NCBI GenBank assembly: GCA_007125455.1
Contig: SLDE01000018.1
Span: 1 to 40,311 of the forward strand
Direction of reading: 5' to 3'
Length of the DNA stretch: 40,311 nucleotides
Origin: Ectothiorhodospiraceae bacterium
GTDB lineage: Bacteria; Pseudomonadota; Gammaproteobacteria; Thiohalomonadales; Thiohalomonadaceae
Position numbers and translations under genes: made by a program. The notes beneath the pieces were generated by a model. That model was not told the origin of the DNA. It ran no database searches and saw nothing but the letters and a program-made list of their open reading frames with translations. Of the stretch, positions 6,950 to 13,818 are shown in pieces; within the stretch, counting starts at the first letter, position 1, and the number at the start of each line of letters is the position of its first letter.

Positions 6950-8956
6950 CTATTGGAGCATGTTCTTGAGATTGGCCAGGTGGGCCTTGCCACGCTGCTG
7001 ACGCACCTCTTCGGGCACCTCGATCCCCTTGCCCTCCCATTCGATGTCGTCCTGGGGCAGTTCGGCAAGGAAACGGCTGGGTTCGCAGCGCACCAGCTCG
7101 CCGCCCCGGCGGCGGCGGTGGGCGAGGGTGATGGTGAGGGTGCGCTGGGCGCGGGTGATCCCCACGTAGGCGAGGCGGCGCTCTTCTTCGATGTTGTCCT
7201 CCTCGATGGAGACCCGGTGCGGCAGCAACTCCTCCTCGGCACCGACCAGGAAGACGTGGGGGAATTCCAGCCCCTTGGCGGCGTGCAGGGTCATCAGGCG
7301 CACGCTGTCGCCGCCTTCCTCTTCGTTCTGGCGTTCGAGGATGTCGAGCAGGCTGATGCGTGCAACCATCTCGGAGAGGTCTTCGATCTGGTTCTCTGGG
7401 TCGTCGGCCATGCGTTGCAGCCAGCCCAGCAGCTCCTCCACGTTGGCCATCTTGCGTTCGGCCTGTTTGAGATCTTTGCAGTTGTCGTTGAGCCAGAGTT
7501 GGTAGTCGATCTCGCGCACCAGGTCGCGCACCGCCGCCACCGGCTCGCCACGGCGGGCGCGATCGGCGATGTCCACCAGCCAGTGGGCGAACTGGCTGAG
7601 CCGCCCATGGGCCCGTTCGCTGAGGGCCTGCTTGAGGCCCAGCTCAAAGCTGGCAGCAAACAGGCTGATCCCGCGCCCACCGGCGTAGGCACCGAGTTTT
7701 TCGATGGTGCTGGCCCCCAGCTCGCGCCGCGGGGTGTTGACCACCCGCAGGAAGGCGCTGTCGTCATCCGGGTTCACCAGCAGGCGCAGGTAGGCCATGA
7801 TGTCCTTCACCTCGGTGTGCGAAAAGAAGGAGGTGCCGCCGGAGAGGGTGTAGGGGATGCGGTTTTCGCGCAGGGTCTTTTCGAACAGGCGCGACTGGTG
7901 GTTGCCGCGATAGAGGATGGCAAATTCGCCATATTCGGCGCGGTGTTGCAGGCGGTGGTGGATGATCTGCGAGGCCACCTTGAGGGCCTCGTCCTGCTCG
8001 TCGGCGGCGGAGACGATGCGGATCGGATCGCCATAGCCCAGCTCGCTCCACAGCTTCTTTTCGAAGACGTGGGGGTTGTGGTCGATGAGCTGGTTGGCGG
8101 CCTTGAGGATGCGCCCCATGGAGCGGTAGTTCTGCTCCAGCTTGATCACCTTGAGGGTGGGGAAGTCCTGGCTCAGTAGCGCCAGGTTCTCCGGCTGGGC
8201 GCCGCGCCAGGCGTAGATGGACTGGTCGTCATCGCCCACCACGGTGAGCGCACCGCGCACCCCCACCAGCAGGCGCACCAGGCGGTACTGGGTGGCGTTG
8301 GTGTCCTGGTATTCATCCACCAGCAGGTAGCGGATGCGGTTCTGCCAGGCCTCCAGTACCTCGGGGTGCTGCTCGAACAACAGTACCGGCAGCATGATCA
8401 GGTCATCAAAATCGACCGCGTTATAGGCCTTGAGGTGGCGGTTGTAGCTCTCATAGAGGATCGCCGCGCTGTGGGCGAGGGCGTCATCGGCCCCGGCCAA
8501 CGCCTGCTCGGGGGTGATAAAGGCGTTCTTCCAGCTGGAGATGCGCCGCTGCATCTCCTTTTCCAGCGCATCGTCGGTATTCTCCTTGCGCAGCAGCTCG
8601 CGCAGTAGCGCGGCACTGTCCTGGGCATCGAAGATGGTAAAGCCCGGCTTGTAGTCCAGCGCCTTGAGCTCGCGACGCACGATCTCCAGCCCCAGGGTGT
8701 GGAAGGTGGAGACCCGCAGCCCGCGCCCCTCCTTGCCCTCCAGCAGGCCGCTGACGCGCTCCTTCATCTCCCGCGCCGCCTTGTTGGTGAAGGTCACCGC
8801 CGCGATGGTATTGGGCGCCGTGCCGCATTGCTGGATCAGGTGGGCGATCTTCTGGGTGATCACCCGCGTCTTGCCGCTGCCGGCACCGGCCAGCACCAAC
8901 AGGGGACCATCGATATAGCGCACCGCCTCACGTTGGCGGGGATTGAGACCGGACAT
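6950..8956 (-). CDS. rep: ATP-dependent DNA helicase Rep
   Basis: Superfamily 1A 3'-5' helicase of 668 residues (E. coli Rep is 673), which clears proteins ahead of replication forks and assists restart. Visible motifs in order: Q-motif LNPRQREAV, Walker A LAGAGSGKT, motif Ia FTNKAAREM, Walker B VDEYQDTN, motif III VVGDDDQSIYAWRGA, motif IV LEQNYRS, motif V LMTLHAAKGLEFPHV, and motif VI YVGITRAQ. Details such as the GNHQSR and SGGTSFF segments match Rep rather than UvrD. The frame is open to 9223, but I place the start at 8956 (MSGLNPRQRE), because the extra N-terminus is only translation through the interspersed repeat at 9007-9138. A second helicase, UvrD, is at 14809-16968. Confidence 0.96.
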   Translation of the reverse strand: MSGLNPRQREAVRYIDGPLLVLAGAGSGKTRVITQKIAHLIQQCGTAPNTIAAVTFTNKAAREMKERVSGLLEGKEGRGLRVSTFHTLGLEIVRRELKALDYKPGFTIFDAQDSAALLRELLRKENTDDALEKEMQRRISSWKNAFITPEQALAGADDALAHSAAILYESYNRHLKAYNAVDFDDLIMLPVLLFEQHPEVLEAWQNRIRYLLVDEYQDTNATQYRLVRLLVGVRGALTVVGDDDQSIYAWRGAQPENLALLSQDFPTLKVIKLEQNYRSMGRILKAANQLIDHNPHVFEKKLWSELGYGDPIRIVSAADEQDEALKVASQIIHHRLQHRAEYGEFAILYRGNHQSRLFEKTLRENRIPYTLSGGTSFFSHTEVKDIMAYLRLLVNPDDDSAFLRVVNTPRRELGASTIEKLGAYAGGRGISLFAASFELGLKQALSERAHGRLSQFAHWLVDIADRARRGEPVAAVRDLVREIDYQLWLNDNCKDLKQAERKMANVEELLGWLQRMADDPENQIEDLSEMVARISLLDILERQNEEEGGDSVRLMTLHAAKGLEFPHVFLVGAEEELLPHRVSIEEDNIEEERRLAYVGITRAQRTLTITLAHRRRRGGELVRCEPSRFLAELPQDDIEWEGKGIEVPEEVRQQRGKAHLANLKNMLQ

Positions 8957-9006
8957 GGAACTCACAGGGGACGGCAAACGGGGGCACAGTATACCTGCTA
9001 AAAACC

Positions 9007-9138
9007 TTTTCCACACAGAGCTCACGGAGAGCACAGAGGAATGGTGGCTGTGCTTCATCCCATAAACACACACCTCACCTTGACCACTGCAAAGTCCTAT
9101 AAAACCCTGTGGTCTCTGTGACCTCTGTGTTGAAGAGG
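9007..9138. repeat. Paired inverted CACAGAG repeat element, copy 1
   Basis: Left arm 9007-9039 and right arm 9106-9138 are imperfect reverse complements built from CACAGAG-type units about every 9-10 bp; the outer ends read TT(C)CAACACAG / CTGTGTTGAA. The 66-bp centre is unrelated to the centres of the other copies. It lies between rep (minus) and the Mqo-like gene (plus). The rest of 8957-9210 shows no gene. Confidence 0.75.
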
Positions 9139-9210
9139 TCTTTGAGACTACGTTAGGGTTTTCTGATAAACTTGCCTCACTGTCTCCACCCCTTCCCAGG
9201 AATGCCCTTG

Positions 9211-10533
9211 ATGAACAGTTCACACGTCGATGTCGCCATCGTTGGCGGCGGGATCTCCGGTGCCGCCCTGCTCTACCTGCTCTCGCGCTATACCGATCTG
9301 GGGCGTGTCGCCCTCTTGGAGAAGTACCCGGCCATCGGCGAGGTGAATACCCACGGGCGCAATAACAGCCAGACCCTGCACTGCGGCGACATTGAGACCA
9401 ACTACACCCTGGAGAAGGCGGTGCAGGTCAAAAAGACCGCGCAGATGCTGGTGCGCTATGCCCAGGCCCAGGAGAATCGCGACCAGCTGCTGTTCCGCTA
9501 TCCCAAGATGGTGCTGGGGGTGGGTGAGCGCGAGTGCGCCGAGCTGCGTGAACGCTTTGACACCTTCTCCCCCCACTTCCCGGCGATGCGGCTGATGGAG
9601 AGCAAGGACATCGCCGCGGTGGAACCGGCCCTCACCGAGGGGCGCGAGGAGGCCATCGTTGCCCTCGGCAGCCAGGACGAGATCAGCACCGCCAACTTCA
9701 GCGCGCTGGCCAAATCCTTTGTCGAGCAGGCCCAGGCCGGTGGCGGGGAGCGGGTGGATCTGCGGCTCAACACCCAGCTTAAATCCATTGAGGCCGAGGG
9801 CGAGGGCTATCGACTCACCACCAACCAGGGCGAGATCACCGCCAGGTTCGTGGTGGTGAGCGCCGGGGGGCACAGCCTGCTCTACGCCCAGCGCATGGGC
9901 TATGGCCGCCAGTTCTCCTGTCTGCCCATCGCCGGGAGCTTCTACTACACCCCGCAAGTGCTCAACGGCAAGGTCTACACGGTGCAAAATCCGCTGCTGC
10001 CCTTCGCCGCGATCCACGGCGACCCGGACATCCTCGAAGCCGGCAAGACCCGCTTCGGCCCCACCGCGCTGGTACTCCCCCTGCTAGAGCGCCACAAGCT
10101 CTCCAGCTTCCCCGAATACCTGCAGGTATTGCGCCCAGACATGCAAGTGGCCAAGGTGATGTTCGATCTGTTCAAGCAAAAGGCGATCCGCAACTACATG
10201 ATGAAGAACACCCTGTTCGAGATCCCCGTGGTACGCCGCCGCCTGTTCCTCAAGGATGCACAGAAGATCGTGCCGAATCTGCGCCTGGAAGATCTCAGTT
10301 TCGCCGGGGGGATCGGTGGTATTCGCCCGGTGCTGATCGACAAGGAAAACCGCAAGCTGCACCTGGGCGAGGCACGCATCGCCCCCGGTAACGGGCTGAT
10401 CTTCAACATGACCCCCTCACCCGGTGCCACCTCCTGCCTGGGCAATGCCGAGAACGACCTGCGCCTGATCGTCGAACACCTCCATTGCCGCTTCGACGAA
10501 GCCGCCCTACAAACCGAGCTGCACGGCGAGTAA
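9211..10533 (+). CDS. FAD-dependent oxidoreductase, Mqo-like
   Basis: 440-residue flavoprotein. The N-terminus is an FAD-binding Rossmann motif (VAIVGGGISGAALL), followed about 35 residues later by RNNSQTLHCGDIETNYT. That segment resembles the malate:quinone oxidoreductase signature (a WNNAGTGH...NYTP pattern), which is why I call it Mqo-like; true Mqo is usually about 500 residues. A second GG motif region (FVVVSAGGHSLL) and a C-terminal FAD-contact region (MTPSPGATSCLGNAE) are visible. The substrate is therefore unproven: malate or another 2-hydroxyacid with a quinone acceptor is the best guess. I chose 9211 (MNSSHVDV) over the ATG at 9172 because an AGGA lies about 10 nt upstream and the Rossmann strand starts right after it. 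A GC hairpin follows the stop. Confidence 0.72.
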   Translation: MNSSHVDVAIVGGGISGAALLYLLSRYTDLGRVALLEKYPAIGEVNTHGRNNSQTLHCGDIETNYTLEKAVQVKKTAQMLVRYAQAQENRDQLLFRYPKMVLGVGERECAELRERFDTFSPHFPAMRLMESKDIAAVEPALTEGREEAIVALGSQDEISTANFSALAKSFVEQAQAGGGERVDLRLNTQLKSIEAEGEGYRLTTNQGEITARFVVVSAGGHSLLYAQRMGYGRQFSCLPIAGSFYYTPQVLNGKVYTVQNPLLPFAAIHGDPDILEAGKTRFGPTALVLPLLERHKLSSFPEYLQVLRPDMQVAKVMFDLFKQKAIRNYMMKNTLFEIPVVRRRLFLKDAQKIVPNLRLEDLSFAGGIGGIRPVLIDKENRKLHLGEARIAPGNGLIFNMTPSPGATSCLGNAENDLRLIVEHLHCRFDEAALQTELHGE

Positions 10534-10544
10534 TGGCCGGCCTG

Positions 10545-10560
10545 TCGGGCTCCCGCCCGA
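10545..10560 (+). terminator. GC hairpin after the Mqo-like gene
   Basis: TCGGGC and GCCCGA form a 6-bp stem around TCCC, 12 bp after the stop codon. No T-tract follows, so it may slow or trim the transcript rather than end it. Confidence 0.35.
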
Positions 10561-10700
10561 GATACCTCCATCACGGTGCGGTTCGCAAGCTCACCAGCAC
10601 CCGACAAACAAGGGGACAAGGGATGGCGTGCGCGGGTCGCACATGCTTTTCATGAGGCTCCAACCCATTCCCCACTCATCATTCACCACCCCACCCCCTA

Positions 10701-10737
10701 ATAGCCTTTAGCTATCGCTCTCTTAGTTACAATCAAT
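10701..10737 (+). promoter_or_regulatory. OxyR-type operator upstream of rubrerythrin
   Basis: Four tetranucleotides lie at exact 11-bp steps: ATAG (10701), CTAT (10712), TTAG (10723), CAAT (10734). The E. coli OxyR consensus is ATAG-N7-CTAT-N7-ATAG-N7-CTAT, so 14 of 16 core bases match with correct spacing. It sits about 92 bp before the rubrerythrin ATG, and an oxyR gene ends the same gene cluster. This points to peroxide-responsive control of the cluster. A T/A-rich stretch near 10765-10772 could hold the -10 element. Confidence 0.7.
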
Positions 10738-10829
10738 TTCACATAAACCCCTTCCTCGACTACGTTTATAGAGCGTTGTCACACAGCGCCCTGATTTTTC
10801 TCGCAACATACGTTACCGAGGTGAAAGAT

Positions 10830-11246
10830 ATGGAACTGAAAGGAAGTAAGACTGAGCAGCATCTTAAGGACGCCTTCTCTGGCGAGTCCCAGGCCAACCG
10901 TCGCTACCTGTACTTCGCGAACAAGGCCGATGTGGAAGGTTACGCCGATGTGGCCAGCCTGTTCCGCTCCACCGCCGAGGGTGAAACCGGCCATGCTCAC
11001 GGCCACCTGGAATACCTGGAGCAGTGCGGCGACCCCGCCACCGGCATGCCCTTTGGCAGCACCAATGACAACCTGAAGGCCGCCGTAGCGGGTGAAACCC
11101 ACGAGTACACCGACATGTATCCGGGTATGGCCAAGACCGCGCGTGACGAAGGCTTCGACGAGATCGCCGACTGGTTTGAAACCCTGGCCAAGGCTGAGCG
11201 TTCCCACGCCAACCGCTACCAGAAGGCCCTGGACGAACTGTCCTGA
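10830..11246 (+). CDS. Rubrerythrin-type diiron peroxidase, no rubredoxin domain
   Basis: 138-residue four-helix ferritin-like protein. The diiron ligands are visible as E19, then E52 and H55 (EGETGH), E89 and E92 (GETHEY), then E123 and H126 (ERSH), the rubrerythrin pattern. The usual C-terminal rubredoxin domain (about 50 residues with two CxxC pairs) is absent, so electrons must come from a separate donor; the iron-sulfur protein encoded next is a candidate, by inference. Rubrerythrins reduce hydrogen peroxide to water. GAGGTG lies 6 nt before the ATG at 10830; the open frame from 10776 crosses the promoter region. It is the first gene after the OxyR-type operator. A 10-bp GC hairpin separates it from the next gene. 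Confidence 0.95.
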   Translation: MELKGSKTEQHLKDAFSGESQANRRYLYFANKADVEGYADVASLFRSTAEGETGHAHGHLEYLEQCGDPATGMPFGSTNDNLKAAVAGETHEYTDMYPGMAKTARDEGFDEIADWFETLAKAERSHANRYQKALDELS

Positions 11247-11263
11247 TCGCCGCTGAGTAGCTG

Positions 11264-11288
11264 CCGGGGCGGTGGAGTACCGCCCCGG
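11264..11288 (+). other. Strong intercistronic hairpin
   Basis: CCGGGGCGGT (11264-11273) pairs perfectly with 11279-11288 around a 5-nt loop. It lies 17 bp after the rubrerythrin stop, with no T-tract. Such a stem could protect the rubrerythrin mRNA end or reduce read-through, giving more rubrerythrin than the downstream proteins. Confidence 0.55.
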
Positions 11289-11325
11289 TGATTCCACACA
11301 CGACCCACAAGAAGAGGCATTCAGC

Positions 11326-12666
11326 ATGGCCGCACCGACCGGACCCCGTGAAGGCAACCTGGAGGCGCCCACCCGGCACCCCCTGGACTGGAAGAATCCC
11401 GACTTTTATAGCGAGCAGTCACTCTTCACGGAATTGGAGCGTGTCTTCGATATCTGCCATGGCTGTCGTCGTTGTGTCAGCCTGTGCCAATCATTTCCGA
11501 CCCTGTTCGATCTGGTGGACGAATCGGACACCTTCGAGGTGGACGGGGTCGCCAAGGCGGACTACTGGAAGGTGGTGGATCACTGTTATCTGTGTGATCT
11601 GTGCTACCTGACCAAGTGCCCCTATGTACCGCCCCACGACTGGAACCTGGACTTCCCCCACCTGATGCTGCGCGCCAAGGCGGTGAAGTTCCAAAAGGGC
11701 GACATCAAGACCCGCGACCGCATCCTCACCAGCACCGATACGGTGGGCAAGCTGGCGGGCATCCCGGTGGTGGCCCAGGTGGTCAACGCCGCCAACAAGA
11801 TGAAACCGGCGCGCAAGCTGCTGCAGGGGGTACTGGGCGTACACGCCGATGCGCGCCTGCCCGAATACCAAAGCAACACCCTGCGCAAGCGCCTCAAGGG
11901 CCACACCAGCAACAATGTTGCCGAACCCGCGGGCAAGACCACCGGCAAGCTGGCCCTGTTTGCCACCTGCTACATGAACCGCAACGAACCGGCCCCCGGC
12001 GAGGACTTCTTCGCAGTATTCGAGCACAACGGGATCGAGCTTACCCTGGCCGAAAAGGAGCAGTGCTGCGGCATGCCCAAGCTGGAGCTGGGCGATCTGG
12101 AGGCAGTGGCCAAGGCCAAAGAGGCCAACATCCCGGTATTGGCGAAGATGGTAGACCAGGGCTACGACCTGACCGCCCTGATCCCCTCCTGTGTACTGAT
12201 GTTCAAACAGGAACTGCCGCTGATGTTCCCGGACGACGAACAGGTACAAAAGGTGGCCCAGGCCTTCTACGATCCCTTCGAATACCTGATGCTGCGCCAC
12301 AAAGAGGGCAAACTGAACACCGCGTTCCAGCAGCCGCTGGGCAAGGTCGCCTACCACGCCGCCTGTCATCAACGGGTGCAAAACGTAGGGCAAAAGACCC
12401 GCGAGATCCTGGCACTGATCCCCGACTCCACCATCGAGATCATCGAACGCTGCTCCGGCCACGACGGCACCTACGCGGTGAAGAAGGAGTTCCACGAGGC
12501 CTCGATGAAGATCGTCAAGCCGGTGGTGAGCCGGGTACAAAAGGCCGAGGCCGATCACTACGGCAGCGACTGCGCCATGGCCGGTCACCACATCGAGCAC
12601 GGCCTGGCCGACGGACGCCCCGCACAGCACCCCATTACCCTGCTGCGCAAGGCCTACGGAATTTAA
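11326..12666 (+). CDS. CCG-domain iron-sulfur protein (GlpC/HdrD-like)
   Basis: 446-residue soluble protein of the heterodisulfide-reductase-D/GlpC superfamily. Two N-terminal cluster motifs are visible: C44-C47-C50-C54 (CHGCRRCVSLC, classical [4Fe-4S] spacing) and C87-C90-C93-C98 (CYLCDLCYLTKC, with four residues before the last Cys). Two cysteine-rich domains follow, the first with C247-C248-G249 and the second with C376-S377-G378, so one CCG motif is altered. No flavin or membrane domain is present. In HdrD and GlpC such domains pass electrons to disulfides or quinones. Between rubrerythrin and DUF3501, I infer electron transfer for peroxide reduction, unproven. The start at 11326 (MAAPTG) has GAGG upstream; the frame opens at 11272, where the hairpin lies. 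A repeat element starts 4 bp after the stop. Confidence 0.9.
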   Translation: MAAPTGPREGNLEAPTRHPLDWKNPDFYSEQSLFTELERVFDICHGCRRCVSLCQSFPTLFDLVDESDTFEVDGVAKADYWKVVDHCYLCDLCYLTKCPYVPPHDWNLDFPHLMLRAKAVKFQKGDIKTRDRILTSTDTVGKLAGIPVVAQVVNAANKMKPARKLLQGVLGVHADARLPEYQSNTLRKRLKGHTSNNVAEPAGKTTGKLALFATCYMNRNEPAPGEDFFAVFEHNGIELTLAEKEQCCGMPKLELGDLEAVAKAKEANIPVLAKMVDQGYDLTALIPSCVLMFKQELPLMFPDDEQVQKVAQAFYDPFEYLMLRHKEGKLNTAFQQPLGKVAYHAACHQRVQNVGQKTREILALIPDSTIEIIERCSGHDGTYAVKKEFHEASMKIVKPVVSRVQKAEADHYGSDCAMAGHHIEHGLADGRPAQHPITLLRKAYGI

Positions 12667-12669
12667 CGG

Positions 12670-12810
12670 CTTTTCAACACAGGGGCCACAGAGAACACGG
12701 AGTAACTAGACAATGGGCGGTTCATTTCTTCACCGATCCCCATCTACCCCGCAAGCAAAGATCCAACTTGCCGATATTTTCTCTGTGGTCTCTGTGCTCT
12801 GTGTGTTGAA
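12670..12810. repeat. Paired inverted CACAGAG repeat element, copy 2
   Basis: Left arm 12670-12706 (TTTTCAACACAGG...) and right arm 12777-12810 (...TGTGTTGAA) are imperfect reverse complements with CACAGAG-type units. The 70-bp centre is unrelated to the other copies. It fills almost the whole gap between the iron-sulfur gene and the DUF3501 gene, so it sits inside an otherwise compact gene set. Confidence 0.75.
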
Positions 12811-12833
12811 TCATTCATTAAAAGGGCACAACC

Positions 12834-13415
12834 ATGAGTAAATTGACCGCTGCAGATTTAATGTCACTGGAACAATACGCCCGCGAACGCCAAACGTTTC
12901 GTGCGCGTGTGATGGCGCATAAAAAGTCCCGCCAGTTGGCGCTGGGGGAGCACGCCACCTTGTATTTTGAAGATGCCCTGACCATGCAGTATCAGGTGCA
13001 GGAGATGCTGCGCATCGAGCGGATCTTTGAGGCTGAGGGGATTCAGGAGGAACTGGATGTCTACAACCCGCTGATCCCCGATGGCAGCAACTGGAAGGCC
13101 ACCTTTATGGTGGAGTACGACGACGAGCAAGAGCGCAAACAGATGCTGGCCAAGCTGATCGGTGTCGACAAGGCCGTCTGGATGCAGGTGGAGGGCTTCG
13201 ACAAGGTGCGCCCGATCTGCAACGAGGATCTGGAGCGCGAGACCGAGGACAAGACCTCCTCGGTGCACTTTATGCGCTTTGAACTCAGCCCCGAGATGGT
13301 CGCCGCCGCCAAGGCGGGTAAGCCCCTGCATGCCGGGATAGACCATACCGAGTACCGGGTGGAGTGCACCATCCCCGAAGCGATCCGGCAATCCCTGATC
13401 AATGACCTTGCCTGA
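12834..13415 (+). CDS. DUF3501 family protein
   Basis: 193-residue soluble protein of unknown function matching DUF3501. The N-terminus has LEQYARERQTFRARVMAHKK, followed by LGEHATLYFEDALTMQYQVQ, the most conserved part of the family as I recall it. The C-terminal half is beta-rich and includes VHFMRFEL and a segment with HTEYRVECTIP. AAAGGG lies about 9 nt before the ATG. DUF3501 genes commonly sit beside rubrerythrin and CCG-type iron-sulfur genes in proteobacteria, which is the arrangement here; this suggests a shared role in peroxide or iron handling, but no activity is known to me. No signal peptide or cysteine-cluster motif is seen. Confidence 0.88.
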   Translation: MSKLTAADLMSLEQYARERQTFRARVMAHKKSRQLALGEHATLYFEDALTMQYQVQEMLRIERIFEAEGIQEELDVYNPLIPDGSNWKATFMVEYDDEQERKQMLAKLIGVDKAVWMQVEGFDKVRPICNEDLERETEDKTSSVHFMRFELSPEMVAAAKAGKPLHAGIDHTEYRVECTIPEAIRQSLINDLA

Positions 13416-13469
13416 TCGCGCAGCCCATCGCATGATGGCGCTTTTCACCCAATCATAAAGGAGCAACAC

Positions 13470-13760
13470 ATGTCGAATGAAGGTTATCACGAGCCGGTGT
13501 CTGAACTGAGCGACAAGACCCGTGACATGCATCGCGCCATCGTCTCACTGATGGAGGAGCTGGAAGCCGTAGACTGGTACAACCAGCGCGTCGATGCCTG
13601 TAAGGATGAGGAGCTGCGCCAGATCCTGATCCACAACCGTGATGAAGAAAAGGAACACGCCGCGATGGTGCTGGAGTGGATCCGCCGTCAGGACGAGAGC
13701 TTCGACCACGAGTTGAAGGACTACCTGTTCAAAGAAGGCCCCATCGGCCACCACGACTGA
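13470..13760 (+). CDS. EncFtn-like ferritin, no cargo tail
   Basis: 96-residue half-ferritin closely resembling the encapsulated ferritin of Rhodospirillum rubrum (HRAIVS.MEELEAVDWY and HNRDEEKEHAAM are shared nearly word for word). The ferroxidase residues are visible: E29, E30, E32, W36, Y37, then E60 and H63, equal to E31, E32, E34, W38, Y39, E62 and H65 there. EncFtn forms a ring of dimers that oxidises iron(II) and normally carries a C-terminal peptide that docks it in an encapsulin shell. Here the protein stops at EGPIGHHD with no such tail, and no shell gene is in the window. AAGGAG lies 6-7 nt before the ATG. Its neighbours suggest iron oxidation linked to peroxide defence. Confidence 0.88.
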   Translation: MSNEGYHEPVSELSDKTRDMHRAIVSLMEELEAVDWYNQRVDACKDEELRQILIHNRDEEKEHAAMVLEWIRRQDESFDHELKDYLFKEGPIGHHD

Positions 13761-13771
13761 AGCAGACAGCA

Positions 13772-13794
13772 CACGGCGGCCCCCCGCCGCCGTG
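13772..13794 (+). other. GC hairpin before oxyR
   Basis: CACGGCGG (13772-13779) pairs perfectly with CCGCCGTG (13787-13794) around a C-rich loop. It starts 12 bp after the EncFtn-like stop and has no T-tract. It may be a weak stop or a processing site ahead of oxyR. Confidence 0.45.
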
Positions 13795-13818
13795 ACTTAC
13801 GGAAAAGACCCCACCACC

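Noticed and set aside
9007-9138. CACAGAG units as a CRISPR array
   Set aside because: Units are only 7-10 bp, imperfect, in inverted pairs with one centre, and no cas genes are present.
8957-9223. N-terminal extension of Rep by 89 residues
   Set aside because: The extra residues are only translation of the interspersed repeat; the family start LNPRQREAV follows directly after the ATG at 8956.
11601-12809. 402-residue plus-strand open frame
   Set aside because: Another frame of the iron-sulfur gene; Pro/Arg/Gly-rich without any family pattern, while the overlapping frame has clear cluster motifs.
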